Shown in pieces: positions 1 to 8,219 of a DNA stretch of 64,000 bases. The notes below the pieces were generated by a model that saw only the letters and a list, made by a program, of their open reading frames with translations, did no database searches and had not been told where the DNA came from. The stretch covers positions 62,001-126,000 of the forward strand of contig SVLJ01000004.1 of the NCBI GenBank assembly GCA_015067995.1. The letters run 5' to 3'. Source of the DNA: Oscillospiraceae bacterium (lineage in GTDB: Bacteria > Bacillota > Clostridia > Oscillospirales > Oscillospiraceae). A program made the position numbers and the translations under genes. The first letter of the stretch is position 1. The number at the start of each line of letters is the position of its first letter.

Positions 1-105
1 GCCGCTGAGGAGCTGCTGGCTGCCGATCCGGATTTGGACGGCTGTCCCGCTGTTCGGGAGCGCGTTGCTGCGTTGTTCACCCAGAATGCCAACACTCTGA
101 ACTGA
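1..105 (+). CDS. recG: C-terminal end of ATP-dependent DNA helicase RecG (partial)
   Basis: Only the last 34 codons are in the window; the gene begins upstream of base 1. The visible tail contains AAEELLAADPDL followed by a short helix ending in LN. This resembles the end of Firmicutes RecG proteins, where an alanine-rich helix precedes a DPxL motif. RecG is a superfamily 2 helicase that remodels stalled replication forks and Holliday junctions. The next gene starts 21 bases downstream on the same strand, so the two are probably co-transcribed. The assignment rests on a short tail, so other helicases or unrelated proteins are possible; the preceding sequence would settle it. Confidence 0.5.
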   Translation, partial: AAEELLAADPDLDGCPAVRERVAALFTQNANTLN

Positions 106-126
106 AACCTGTATCAGGAGGTTCTC

Positions 127-684
127 ATGCAGCTTAACACATTGCACATGGTTCATGAATTTCTCCGCCGACATGTAATGCCCGGCGCGTTCTGCATTGA
201 CGCTACCGCCGGCAAGGGGCGGGATACCGCCCTGCTCTGCCGCCTTGCCGGTGAAAGCGGCCGGGTTCTTGCCTTTGATATTCAGGAGGACGCCATCCGG
301 CAGACCCGCGCTCTGCTGGCACAGGAACGGCTTCACGCCGAAGTCCTTTTGGAAAGCCACGCCAATATGGCCCTCTACGCAGCAGAAAACACAGCAGACT
401 GCATCGTTTTCAACTTCGGCAGACTGCCCGGCGGAGATCCGCATATTTTCACCGAAAGCGACTCGTCTGTAGCCGCCATCGATGCCGGTCTGCAGATTCT
501 GCGTCCCGGCGGCGTCATGGCCATCGCCCTCTATTACGGCGGCGAAAACGGCTACGAGGAGCGGGATGCCATCCTGCAGCATCTGCAAACACTGGATGAC
601 CGCATTTTCTCTGTTTTAACCTGCCAGTGGAGCAATCGCCGCAGCGATCCGCCCATGCCCATTTTTATCTGGAAAGAATACTGA
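127..684 (+). CDS. mnmM: Class I SAM-dependent tRNA methyltransferase, MnmM (YtqB) family
   Basis: This 185-residue protein has a Rossmann methyltransferase fold. The SAM-binding motif I reads DATAGKGRDT near residues 25-34, an acidic motif II (AFDIQ) lies near residue 50, and the family hallmark FNFGRLPGGD lies near residues 95-104. The YtqB family includes MnmM, which methylates the carboxymethylaminomethyl-uridine at the tRNA wobble position in Gram-positive bacteria. The length is normal. The start is supported by AGGAGG about five bases upstream. It follows the RecG-like gene closely and precedes the restriction genes by 33 bases. The family call is strong; the exact tRNA substrate is inferred from family knowledge. 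Confidence 0.85.
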   Translation: MQLNTLHMVHEFLRRHVMPGAFCIDATAGKGRDTALLCRLAGESGRVLAFDIQEDAIRQTRALLAQERLHAEVLLESHANMALYAAENTADCIVFNFGRLPGGDPHIFTESDSSVAAIDAGLQILRPGGVMAIALYYGGENGYEERDAILQHLQTLDDRIFSVLTCQWSNRRSDPPMPIFIWKEY

Positions 685-717
685 CCACTTTTCATCAATC
701 AACAAAAGGAGCTCGTC

Positions 718-2040
718 ATGGTGTATACCGAAGCGTTCAAATCGGCCCGCGAACCATCCGGCTACTGGTGGCTGAATGCCACGCCAAAACACTGGCGCTT
801 CTCCGACATAGGGCTCGGCGAAGAATGTGCTTTTCCCCTATATGGCAGCAGAGGACACAAGCGTCGGATTTTTCGGCACTTTCTCTCCGCCAAGACCGGC
901 GACATGGTGATCTGTTACGCCTCCTCCCCCATCCGTCAGGTGGTCTCTGTTGCACGGATCTCCCATGCAGCTGACGAAGAAAATTTATACTTTGAAAAGG
1001 CAGAAGACCTCTCCCACCCCATTGACTATTTTGATTTAAAGAACTGCCCGGAATTGGCACACATGGAGTTTTTCATTCAGCCGAAGGGCAGTCTTTTTCA
1101 GCTGACCAAAGCAGAATACAACTTCATCATGAAGAAAATCCGCGCCAGCAACCCCGCGCCATCGGTCAACGCATCCATAACACCTTACCGGAAAGAAGAT
1201 TTCCTGCGGGAAGTATATATGGACGAAACCCAATTCCGGAAGCTCACCACTCTGCTGCGGCGCAAACAGAATCTGATTCTGCAGGGCGCCCCCGGCGTAG
1301 GAAAAACCTTCACTGCCAAACGGCTGGCCTATGCCATGATGGGAGAAAAAGATGATTCCCGCATCCGGCTCATTCAGTTTCACCAGAACTACGCCTACGA
1401 GGACTTCATCATGGGCTATCGCCCTAACGAAGACACGTTTCATCTGACACCGGGTATCTTTTATCAATTTTGTCAGCAGGCAGCAGCGCATCCGGAAAAG
1501 GAACATTTCTTTATGATCGATGAGATCAACCGAGGTAATCTGAGCAAGATATTCGGCGAACTCCTGATGCTGATCGAACCCGAATATCGCGGCACAGATG
1601 TCACGCTTGCGTATAGTGGAAAGCCATTCTGTGTACCGAAAAATATATACATCATCGGTATGATGAACACCGCAGACCGTAGTCTTGCCATGATCGATTA
1701 CGCCTTACGCCGCCGTTTCAGCTTCTTTGAGATGACGCCCGGCTTCCAAAGCCAAGGCTTCCGTACATATCAGGAGTCACTGGGCAGCAAAACCATGAAT
1801 GCTCTGATTGAGAAAATCCAAATTCTAAATGCAGAAATTGCCTCCGATGATTCTCTGGGCACAGGCTGCTGCATCGGTCACAGCTATTTCTGTGGTCAGG
1901 AGCAAAGCACAGATGAATGGTTGGAGCAAGTAGTCGACTATGACATTCTCCCCATGCTGCAGGAATATTGGTTTGATGACAAACCCAGACTGCTGCGTTG
2001 GGACTGTGCTCTGCACGAGGTTTTCCATGACAACAGATAA
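718..2040 (+). CDS. mcrB: McrB-type AAA+ GTPase with N-terminal EVE-like domain (type IV restriction)
   Basis: This 440-residue protein has two parts. Residues 1-140 look like an EVE/PUA-like reader domain, with GYWWLNATPKHW near residues 15-26, a motif typical of EVE proteins that bind modified cytosine. Residues 165-440 are the AAA+ GTPase motor: Walker A GAPGVGKT (190-197), Walker B FFMIDEIN (264-271) and the McrB signature MNTADRS (316-322). McrB proteins recognise modified DNA and power translocation, while McrC cuts. A strong AAAGGAG site precedes the ATG. The McrC gene overlaps its 3' end. The unusual point is the EVE-like domain in place of the E. coli-type DNA-binding domain. Family identity is confident; the modified base recognised cannot be read from sequence. 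Confidence 0.88.
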   Translation: MVYTEAFKSAREPSGYWWLNATPKHWRFSDIGLGEECAFPLYGSRGHKRRIFRHFLSAKTGDMVICYASSPIRQVVSVARISHAADEENLYFEKAEDLSHPIDYFDLKNCPELAHMEFFIQPKGSLFQLTKAEYNFIMKKIRASNPAPSVNASITPYRKEDFLREVYMDETQFRKLTTLLRRKQNLILQGAPGVGKTFTAKRLAYAMMGEKDDSRIRLIQFHQNYAYEDFIMGYRPNEDTFHLTPGIFYQFCQQAAAHPEKEHFFMIDEINRGNLSKIFGELLMLIEPEYRGTDVTLAYSGKPFCVPKNIYIIGMMNTADRSLAMIDYALRRRFSFFEMTPGFQSQGFRTYQESLGSKTMNALIEKIQILNAEIASDDSLGTGCCIGHSYFCGQEQSTDEWLEQVVDYDILPMLQEYWFDDKPRLLRWDCALHEVFHDNR

Positions 2041-3100
2041 AGGCATACCCATCAAAAACATTTACTACATGCTGACCTATGCATTTCAGGTGCTGAGGCA
2101 GTCCCATTACAGCGACATCGCCGCAGAAGATTTTCAGAATACCGAAGATCTGTTCGCTGCGATTCTGGCTACCGGTCTGGCACAGCAGGTCAAGCAGGGA
2201 CTGCGCCTCGAATACACCACGCAGCACAAAACACTCACTATGCTGCGCGGAAAACTGGATGTGCAGGAAACCATCAAAGAACAACCACGGCGAAAGCAAA
2301 CCCTCTCCTGCCGATTCGATGAATTGTCTGAGGACAATCTCTGCAACCGGATCCTGAAGACCACCGCCTCTATTCTGTCGCGTACGGAATCCGTTTCCCC
2401 ACAGCGGCGCGCCGCATTGCGGAAAGTCCTGATGTATTTGGACAGCATCGCCGTTATGGATCCCAGAGCCATCCCATGGGCAAAGCTGCGTCTCCAACGC
2501 AGCAGCCGTACCTATCAAATGCTGCTGTGTATCTGCCAATTCATTTTAGACAGCCTGCTTCCAACTACAGAACCGGGCCGCTATCATATGGCCGCTTTCT
2601 CTGATGACCATATGGCCAGGCTCTATGAAAGATTTATTCTGGAATATTACCGCCGCCATCATACATATCTTCAGGCAGATGCGCTGCAGGTCAAATGGGC
2701 GCTGGACCCAAACGCGGACACAGAAGCCCTCCGTTTTTTGCCGATGATGCAGACAGACATTGCTTTACGCTGTGGAGGAAAGACGCTGATCATTGATGCC
2801 AAGTATTACACCGATCCTATGCAGTCGCAGCACGGCAGTCATACCCTCCGCTCCGGGAACCTATATCAGATTTTCGCCTATGTGAAAAACATGGATCCCG
2901 GCAGAACCGGCAGTGTTTCGGGGATGCTGCTGTATGCCAAAACCGAGTCAGCCATTTCACCTGACTGGGATTTCTCCATGAGCGGAAATCAGATCAGCGC
3001 AAAGACGCTGGATCTCAGCACAGATTTTTCTGAGATCGCCCGTCAGTTGGATGGGATTGCTGAATCCGTTTTTGGCAAATTTCCCTGCACCGCACAATAG
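2027..3100 (+). CDS. mcrC: McrC nuclease subunit of McrBC restriction system
   Basis: This 357-residue protein is read from the ATG at 2027, inside the end of mcrB (14-base overlap), which implies translational coupling. It begins with IPIKNIYYMLTYAF, the usual McrC N-terminus. The C-terminal PD-(D/E)xK nuclease core has TDIALR with D244, then LIIDAKYY with D257 and K259. In the McrBC family this subunit joins McrB rings and cleaves DNA carrying modified cytosines, so it defends against modified phage DNA or foreign methylated DNA. A longer reading from 1940 is open but would lie wholly inside mcrB, so the overlap start is preferred. Both genes appear intact. Confidence 0.88.
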   Translation: MTTDKGIPIKNIYYMLTYAFQVLRQSHYSDIAAEDFQNTEDLFAAILATGLAQQVKQGLRLEYTTQHKTLTMLRGKLDVQETIKEQPRRKQTLSCRFDELSEDNLCNRILKTTASILSRTESVSPQRRAALRKVLMYLDSIAVMDPRAIPWAKLRLQRSSRTYQMLLCICQFILDSLLPTTEPGRYHMAAFSDDHMARLYERFILEYYRRHHTYLQADALQVKWALDPNADTEALRFLPMMQTDIALRCGGKTLIIDAKYYTDPMQSQHGSHTLRSGNLYQIFAYVKNMDPGRTGSVSGMLLYAKTESAISPDWDFSMSGNQISAKTLDLSTDFSEIARQLDGIAESVFGKFPCTAQ

Positions 3101-3106
3101 CAGCAT

Positions 3107-3144
3107 AAAAGGCCGGGAGGAGATAGAATCTCCTCCCGGCCTTT
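3107..3144. terminator. Bidirectional intrinsic terminator between mcrC and glmS
   Basis: A perfect 12-bp stem pairs 3111-3122 with 3130-3141 around a 7-base loop. It is flanked by AAAA on the left and TTT on the right. It serves the two convergent genes mcrC and glmS. Confidence 0.85.
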
Positions 3145-3153
3145 AGTTTCGTA

Positions 3154-4989
3154 TTATTCCACAGTCACACTCTTTGCCAGATTGCGGGGCTTGTCGATGT
3201 CACAGCCGCGCATCAGCGCCACATAGTAAGAGAACAGCTGCAGCGGCACAATGCCCAGAGAAGGCTGTACCACGAGATGGGTGTCCGGCACAGCCACAAT
3301 GGCATCCGCGTTCTTCTCCATCTTTTCCTTCATGCTCTCCACAGTCACTGCCAGCACCTCGGCACCGCGGGCCTTTACCTCCACCACATTGCTCATAGCC
3401 TTGTCAAACAGAGGCACGTAGGTACCAAGTCCAACCACCAGCGTGCCGCTTTCCACCAGAGAGATGGTACCGTGCTTCAGCTCGCCGGACGCATAGGCTT
3501 CGGAGTGAATATAGCTGATCTCCTTCAGCTTCAAAGAGCCTTCCATGCCCATGGCATAGTCCAGATTGCGTCCGATAAAGAAGACAGAATTGTGGTTGAA
3601 ATAGCGGGATGCGAAGTACTGGATATCCTCTTTCTTTTCCAGTACCTTCTCCATTTTCTCCGGCAGCAGCTGCAGTTCCTCCACCACGGCGGCATATTCT
3701 TCGGCACTGACAGTGCCCTCCAGATCCGCCAGATAAAGGCCAACCAGATCCATCAGCGCCAGCTGCGTGGAGTATGCCTTGGTAGTAGCCACTGCAATCT
3801 CCGGGCCAGCCCAGGTATAGAGCACATCATCCGCCTCGCGGGCGATGGAGGAACCCACCACATTGACGATGGCCAGAATCCGTCCGCCGCGGCGCTTGGC
3901 TTCACGCATGGCAGCCATTGTATCCAGCGTCTCACCGGACTGGCTGATGATGATCACCAGGGAGTTCTCGTCTACCAACGGATCACTGTAGCGGAACTCG
4001 CTGGCCAGCGCTACTTCTACAGGACGACGCAGCAGGCGTTCCCAGTTATATTTACTGACCATTCCCACATGATAGCTGGAACCGCAGGCCACGATAAAGA
4101 CCTTAGTGACGCTGTCCAGATATTCTTTGGTGATGGTAATATCGTCCAGCACCACACGGCCATCACGGATTCTTGGAAATACAGTGCGGCGAATGGCGTC
4201 CGGCTGCTCCATGATCTCCTTGAACATGAAGTGGGGATAACCACCCTTTTCCGCAGCAGATACATCCCAGTCCACGGTTTTGTGTTCCTTTTCCACCGGA
4301 TCCATTTCGCTGGTAAAGACATTGATTCCGTCAGGTGTGATAACCGCGATCTCGCCGTCATCCATGTAAGCCACCTCACGGGTATACTTGATCACAGCGG
4401 TAACATCGGATGCAATATAGTTGCCGTCTGCGCCGTAGCCCAGGATCAGCGGACTGTCCTTTCTGGCTGCGATGAGTGCGTCCGGCATATCGGAAGATAT
4501 GATTCCCAGAGCATAAGAGCCCTCTATACGCCGCAGGACACGACCCACAGCCTCCAGAATATCATGGCACTCATTATAGTGAAACTCCAGCAGCTGAGCC
4601 ACTACCTCCGAGTCGGTCTCAGACGTAAACTTCACGCCCTTGCTCATCAAATAATCCTTGAGCTCCATGTAGTTTTCGATGATGCCGTTGTGTACCAGCG
4701 CAATATTTCCGCCCTCGCTGACATGCGGATGGGCGTTGATGTCATTGGGTTCTCCGTGGGTCGCCCAGCGGGTATGACCGATCCCCAACGTGCCGGGCAG
4801 ATCTGCTCCGCCACGAACCATGTCGGAAAGCACCTGCAGACGACCCTTGCTCTTTTTTACCTGCAGGCCATCAATCGTCCGCACCGCGATGCCGGCAGAG
4901 TCATAGCCGCGGTACTCCATTCTCTCCAGGCCGTCCAAAAGAATGGGCGCAGCCTCCTGATGACCCACATAACCGATAATTCCACACAT
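3154..4989 (-). CDS. glmS: Glutamine--fructose-6-phosphate aminotransferase (isomerizing)
   Basis: This 611-residue protein matches GlmS at full length. After removal of Met, the N-terminal nucleophile Cys2 (MCGIIGYVG) starts the class II glutamine amidotransferase domain (residues 1 to about 225). Two SIS sugar-isomerase domains follow, with CGSSYH near 300 and SQSGET near 350, and the C-terminus ends in KSVTVE as is typical. It makes glucosamine-6-phosphate from fructose-6-phosphate and glutamine, the entry step to peptidoglycan amino sugars. AGGAGG stands about ten bases before the ATG. It is controlled by the upstream self-cleaving ribozyme. The gene is monocistronic as far as seen, with a terminator directly downstream. 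Confidence 0.98.
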   Translation of the reverse strand: MCGIIGYVGHQEAAPILLDGLERMEYRGYDSAGIAVRTIDGLQVKKSKGRLQVLSDMVRGGADLPGTLGIGHTRWATHGEPNDINAHPHVSEGGNIALVHNGIIENYMELKDYLMSKGVKFTSETDSEVVAQLLEFHYNECHDILEAVGRVLRRIEGSYALGIISSDMPDALIAARKDSPLILGYGADGNYIASDVTAVIKYTREVAYMDDGEIAVITPDGINVFTSEMDPVEKEHKTVDWDVSAAEKGGYPHFMFKEIMEQPDAIRRTVFPRIRDGRVVLDDITITKEYLDSVTKVFIVACGSSYHVGMVSKYNWERLLRRPVEVALASEFRYSDPLVDENSLVIIISQSGETLDTMAAMREAKRRGGRILAIVNVVGSSIAREADDVLYTWAGPEIAVATTKAYSTQLALMDLVGLYLADLEGTVSAEEYAAVVEELQLLPEKMEKVLEKKEDIQYFASRYFNHNSVFFIGRNLDYAMGMEGSLKLKEISYIHSEAYASGELKHGTISLVESGTLVVGLGTYVPLFDKAMSNVVEVKARGAEVLAVTVESMKEKMEKNADAIVAVPDTHLVVQPSLGIVPLQLFSYYVALMRGCDIDKPRNLAKSVTVE

Positions 4990-5040
4990 ATGTATAAAAT
5001 TCCTCCTGAATCTATCGTTCTTATCATTGACAGTTCTATC

Positions 5041-5073
5041 AAAAGAACCGACGCGCAGCAGTCAGGCTCTTTT
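5041..5073 (-). promoter_or_regulatory. Hairpin between glmS ribozyme and glmS start
   Basis: On the minus-strand RNA, AAAAGAGCC pairs with GGUUCUUUU to make a 9-bp stem with one G-U pair and a 15-base loop. It lies between the 3' end of the ribozyme and the glmS ribosome binding site, and could be a terminator-like or stabilising element. Its function is inference. Confidence 0.4.
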
Positions 5074-5082
5074 CTGCACGGT

Positions 5083-5242
5083 CACAGTGTCTCTGTTTTG
5101 CAGTCACCTGCATATTTCTCCACTGTGTGCGCATCCGTGGCTGCGGAAGGGCATCCGCCGAATGTTCGATCACAGAGCCTCCCGGCTCCGTTTGCTCCCT
5201 TCTCCTCGTCATCCCGCTTCATCGCGGGCACATGGCGCTTTT
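5083..5242 (-). ncRNA. glmS self-cleaving ribozyme (glucosamine-6-phosphate riboswitch)
   Basis: Read on the minus strand, the leader contains the conserved core of the glmS ribozyme. The AGCGCC cleavage region is complementary to 5234-5239, with the expected cut between the complements of 5239 and 5238. Next come GACGAGG, then AUCGAACAUUCGGCGGAUGCC, which is the signature core. The element ends with a long helix whose closing arms CACAGUG and CACUGUG are complementary to 5121-5127 and 5083-5089. In this family glucosamine-6-phosphate acts as the cofactor for self-cleavage, which destabilises the glmS mRNA. Its position directly upstream of glmS fits. Confidence 0.93.
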
Positions 5243-5377
5243 TGACGGACAGAAGCCGTAATCCTCCTTTCTCTCTGCGCTCTTATATGATAACTCCCGT
5301 CAGGGAAAATCATCGGATAACAACTCTTTTCCCGGGAAATACTACCTCCGCAAAAGTATAACGGGGAGTGATTTCTC

Positions 5378-6058
5378 TTGACCACCGCACTGCTTCGTAC
5401 AGTGATCTTGTATTTCCTGATCATGATTGGCCTGCGTCTTATGGGCAAACGTCAAATCGGCGAGCTGGAACCCGGTGAGTTGGTTTTAACCATGCTGCTC
5501 TCCGATCTTGCCGCTGTTCCCATGCAGGACTTCGGCATCCCGCTTCTGGCCGGAATCCTGCCAATCCTGATGCTGCTGTCTCTTTCTCTGCTCATCAGTC
5601 AACTATCACTGAAAAGCCTGTGGTTCCGCGACCTGGTCTGCGGAAAACCCGCTGTCATCATTGATCATGGCAGGATCTGTCAGGATGCCATGCGGCGCAG
5701 CCGCCTGACTACCGACGAACTTCTGGAAGAACTTCGTATCCAAGGCTACAGCGATTTTTCTGCAATTAAATATGCCGTTCTGGAAAACTCCGGCAGTCTC
5801 TCCGTCTTGCCGTGGTCCACGGAACAGCCGCCCACAGCCACGCAGCTGAAGCTGCAGGTAGAGGACAGCTGCTTCCTCCCCCTGGTTCTCATCAATGATG
5901 GCCGCGTATTGCGGAAGAACCTGGAGAAGACCGGGAACGACGCAGCATGGCTGCAGTTGCTCCTGAAGGATCGAGGTTTCACATCTCCCCGTCAGGTCTT
6001 TCTTCTCACACTGTCCGGCCCCAACCATATCACCTGCATCCGAAAGGAGCATTCCTGA
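5378..6058 (+). CDS. DUF421 (YetF/YrbG-like) membrane protein
   Basis: This 226-residue protein starts with TTG behind GGGGAG. The N-terminal 75 residues hold three hydrophobic segments with RLMGKRQIGELEPGELV between the first two, the classic DUF421 N-terminus. A cytoplasmic domain follows, with KPAVIIDHG and the LTTDELLEELRIQG stretch near residue 110. The B. subtilis homologues (YetF, YdfS, YrbG) are spore- or membrane-associated proteins of unclear biochemistry. It is divergent from glmS and overlaps the next gene by one base (TGATG), so the two form an operon. The family is certain; the function is not known. Confidence 0.85.
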   Translation: MTTALLRTVILYFLIMIGLRLMGKRQIGELEPGELVLTMLLSDLAAVPMQDFGIPLLAGILPILMLLSLSLLISQLSLKSLWFRDLVCGKPAVIIDHGRICQDAMRRSRLTTDELLEELRIQGYSDFSAIKYAVLENSGSLSVLPWSTEQPPTATQLKLQVEDSCFLPLVLINDGRVLRKNLEKTGNDAAWLQLLLKDRGFTSPRQVFLLTLSGPNHITCIRKEHS

Positions 6059-6438
6059 TGCGCGCAATCATCCCGCCCCTTGCACTGATGGCTTTGCTGG
6101 TCGGCTTTGCCGGCTGGAACACCAACATCATCGAGAAGCACACCAATCAGTGCCTGATCGGCATAGAGGATGCCATTCATTTTGCAGACGCCGACGACTG
6201 GCCGGCTGTCAAAGCAGCACTTTCCGCCAGCCATACCCGCTGGCAAAACAGCCGCAGCTATCTTCGCATCACCGTCACGCACAGCACAATAGACGCGGCA
6301 GATTCCATGTACTGCCGCGCCCTGTCGTTCGCAGAAACAGAAGATCTTACAGAATTTCAGGCGGAAACAGCCGGACTGCGAACCCAATTGCTCCGGCTTG
6401 CGGAAAACGAGCAATTCCGCCTGGAAAACATTTTCTGA
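6058..6438 (+). CDS. DUF4363-like small membrane-anchored protein
   Basis: This 126-residue protein starts at the ATG overlapping the DUF421 stop codon, behind AAAGGAG. It has one N-terminal hydrophobic segment (residues 4-18, ALMALLVGFAGW region) and a helical remainder rich in Ala, Glu and Gln. DUF4363 proteins commonly sit directly after DUF421 genes in Clostridia, which is the main support for the family name. A longer in-frame reading from 5947 would overlap DUF421 and has no better ribosome site. The role is unknown; partnership with DUF421 is inference from gene order. Confidence 0.7.
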   Translation: MRAIIPPLALMALLVGFAGWNTNIIEKHTNQCLIGIEDAIHFADADDWPAVKAALSASHTRWQNSRSYLRITVTHSTIDAADSMYCRALSFAETEDLTEFQAETAGLRTQLLRLAENEQFRLENIF

Positions 6439-6447
6439 ATCGACGGT

Positions 6448-6903
6448 TTATTTATCGGCCAGCAGCTTGTTCAGTTCCGTCATAAAGGTATCGATATCCT
6501 TGAACTGACGATATACAGACGCAAAGCGCACATACGCCACCTCATCCACATTCTTCAGGCGGGTCATCACCTGCTCACCGATAACGGTGGTGCTGATCTC
6601 CCGCTCCATGGAATTCTGGAGTTCTTGCTCAATCTCAGCGGCGATGTTCTCCAGATCGCCCAACGGCACCGGGCGCTTCTCACAGGCACGGATCATACCG
6701 CCCAGTACCTTTCGCCGGTCAAAGCTCTGACGGCTGCCATCTTTCTTAATCACCACCATGGGAAGGCTTTCCACGGTTTCATAAGTGGTGAAACGCTTCT
6801 TGCAGGACAGGCATTCTCTCCGTCTGCGAATGCTGCTGCCTTCCTCTGCAGGCCGGGAATCAATGACTTTGCTTTCGCTGTATCCGCAATATGGACACTT
6901 CAT
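6448..6903 (-). CDS. nrdR: Transcriptional repressor NrdR
   Basis: This 151-residue protein starts MKCPYC. It has a zinc ribbon formed by CPYC (residues 3-6) and CLSC (about 31-34), then an ATP-cone domain from residue 45. NrdR senses dATP/ATP and represses ribonucleotide reductase genes at NrdR boxes. Two ATGs lie two codons apart. The first is only one base from the GGAGG, while the second (6903) is seven bases away and gives the normal family N-terminus, so 6903 is chosen. The gene converges with the DUF4363 gene, with only nine bases between stop codons. No ribonucleotide reductase gene is in this window. Confidence 0.95.
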   Translation of the reverse strand: MKCPYCGYSESKVIDSRPAEEGSSIRRRRECLSCKKRFTTYETVESLPMVVIKKDGSRQSFDRRKVLGGMIRACEKRPVPLGDLENIAAEIEQELQNSMEREISTTVIGEQVMTRLKNVDEVAYVRFASVYRQFKDIDTFMTELNKLLADK

Positions 6904-7035
6904 GGCCATACCTCCGTTTTTTCCGGCAATACCGGCAATTTTTCTGAATCAGGGTCTTTGCATAGATATACGGTTGTATTATACCACACCTCCACAAAAT
7001 ATGGTATATCCTTTTTTCTTTTTCCGGATATTTTC

Positions 7036-7560
7036 TTAAAAAAATCTCGGATTTTCCTGCCCGTCAAAACAAAACACCGCATATTGCCGCTGTCCAAAGC
7101 ACTGTATTTGGGCCAGGCAGAACATCTCTGTCAGTGGAAAGGGATTGCTCACAGCAAACGGAATTGCTAAATAGCAGCATTCTCCGCTGCGGCAAAACAA
7201 GACACCTTTTCTCCCACTCAGACGGTTTTGCAGCATTGTGCCACGAAAAAGCTTTTCCGGCTCCGCAGCAGACTGCCAGTCTTTTTCCTGCACACCAACA
7301 GGCCGCAGTTCGCCCCGCAGAAGCTTTCCTGCGGCCAAGGCATCTTTTGCAGGCAATTGACGACGCAAAGTGAATCCCCCATCCTCCGGCTGTATGATCC
7401 CCAGACGCAACTCTCCCCGTTCTCCCACGACAAACAGCCGCATCGGCTCTGCGTTTGGTTTTATATGACAAGCGGCAGTGTATTTCATATACAATCCCCG
7501 CTGTTCTGTCAACAGCTCTCCGCACGGCTTCCCATGCAGCAAAATTGTTAACGATTCCAT
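7036..7560 (-). CDS. Conserved hypothetical protein
   Basis: This 174-residue protein starts at the ATG at 7560, seven bases after GGAGG; a longer reading from 7620 would cross the terminator hairpin and is rejected. It has no signal peptide or membrane segment. It looks like a beta-rich domain, with the phrase RLFVVGERGELRLGIIQPE near residues 45-63 and a Cys-rich C-terminal stretch. Proteins with this sequence style (a short 'gain' label, then 'lyvvge.ge..lGvl.P') are common unnamed proteins in Oscillospiraceae. I do not recognise a function. It lies alone between nrdR and a terminator. Confidence 0.6.
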   Translation of the reverse strand: MESLTILLHGKPCGELLTEQRGLYMKYTAACHIKPNAEPMRLFVVGERGELRLGIIQPEDGGFTLRRQLPAKDALAAGKLLRGELRPVGVQEKDWQSAAEPEKLFRGTMLQNRLSGRKGVLFCRSGECCYLAIPFAVSNPFPLTEMFCLAQIQCFGQRQYAVFCFDGQENPRFF

Positions 7561-7578
7561 GTACACACCTCCAGTCAC

Positions 7579-7614
7579 AAAAACCCCGCCGATGCATCCT
7601 ATGCATCGGCGGGG
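7579..7614 (-). terminator. Intrinsic terminator after the 7640-8170 gene
   Basis: A perfect 14-bp stem pairs 7584-7597 with 7601-7614 around a 3-base loop. On the minus strand it is followed by five U residues (complement of 7579-7583). It ends the minus-strand transcript of the secreted protein gene. Confidence 0.9.
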
Positions 7615-7639
7615 CGTCACATTCAGCTTTCTCTGTGGC

Positions 7640-8170
7640 TTATTGCAGTGTATAGGTTCCGCGCACCAGCAGCTTTACCGTTCCGGCCGTGGCCTCAACA
7701 CCGCGATCTTCAATGGTCATCATGTACAGATGGTTCTTTACCAGCGCTTCTCCATGATTCAGGATGGACGCATCCGTCTGATCAATCAGTCCGGGTTTAG
7801 AGGAAGAGACGCAGGATGCCGTTCCCACGCGGAGCATGATCTCGCAGCCAATCTCTCCCATCAACGTCTGTCCCTTGCTCATGGTCACCACCGTAAACGT
7901 ACGGTTGGTAATCCCCTCCGGCGTCTCCTTCTGATTCTCCGCAGCGGCTGCAATTTTTTCATCCAGCGCTGCCGTCAGCACTTCATCGCGCTGCGTCAGC
8001 ATGGCTTCTACATCCGCCATCACCTGACCCAGAAAGGTCTTCTGCAGGTAGCTGAGGCTGACCAGTGGATCCTCTGTGGTTCCAACTGCCGCCGCAGACA
8101 CCGTCGCTATCAACGCCAGGGTGATCAGCAGCAGGCCGGTCACCCGCTGCAGCCATCTGTTTTTCTTCAT
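7640..8170 (-). CDS. Conserved secreted protein of unknown function
   Basis: This 176-residue protein starts with MKKNRWLQRV, a hydrophobic segment (residues 10-26) and an AAAVGTTEDPLVSLSYL junction, so it is probably exported or membrane-anchored. A compact domain follows with GQTLMGEIGCEIMLRVGTA near residues 95-113 and NHLYMM then GTYTL at the end. Similar proteins with a 'DPLVSLSYL...G.ElilR.G...NHL' layout are frequent in Clostridia but have no named function that I know. The start at 8170 has GGAGG upstream. A longer frame from 8248 would overlap mazF and is rejected. Confidence 0.65.
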   Translation of the reverse strand: MKKNRWLQRVTGLLLITLALIATVSAAAVGTTEDPLVSLSYLQKTFLGQVMADVEAMLTQRDEVLTAALDEKIAAAAENQKETPEGITNRTFTVVTMSKGQTLMGEIGCEIMLRVGTASCVSSSKPGLIDQTDASILNHGEALVKNHLYMMTIEDRGVEATAGTVKLLVRGTYTLQ

Positions 8171-8219
8171 AATGCCCTCCAGTATGTCTTTTGTTGCAGG
8201 GATATCCTCCCACACGCCC

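Noticed and set aside
3277-5361. 694-residue plus-strand reading opposite glmS
   Set aside because: It is an antisense shadow of glmS: it has no ribosome site, runs through the ribozyme region, and shows no family pattern, while the glmS frame has full conserved motifs.
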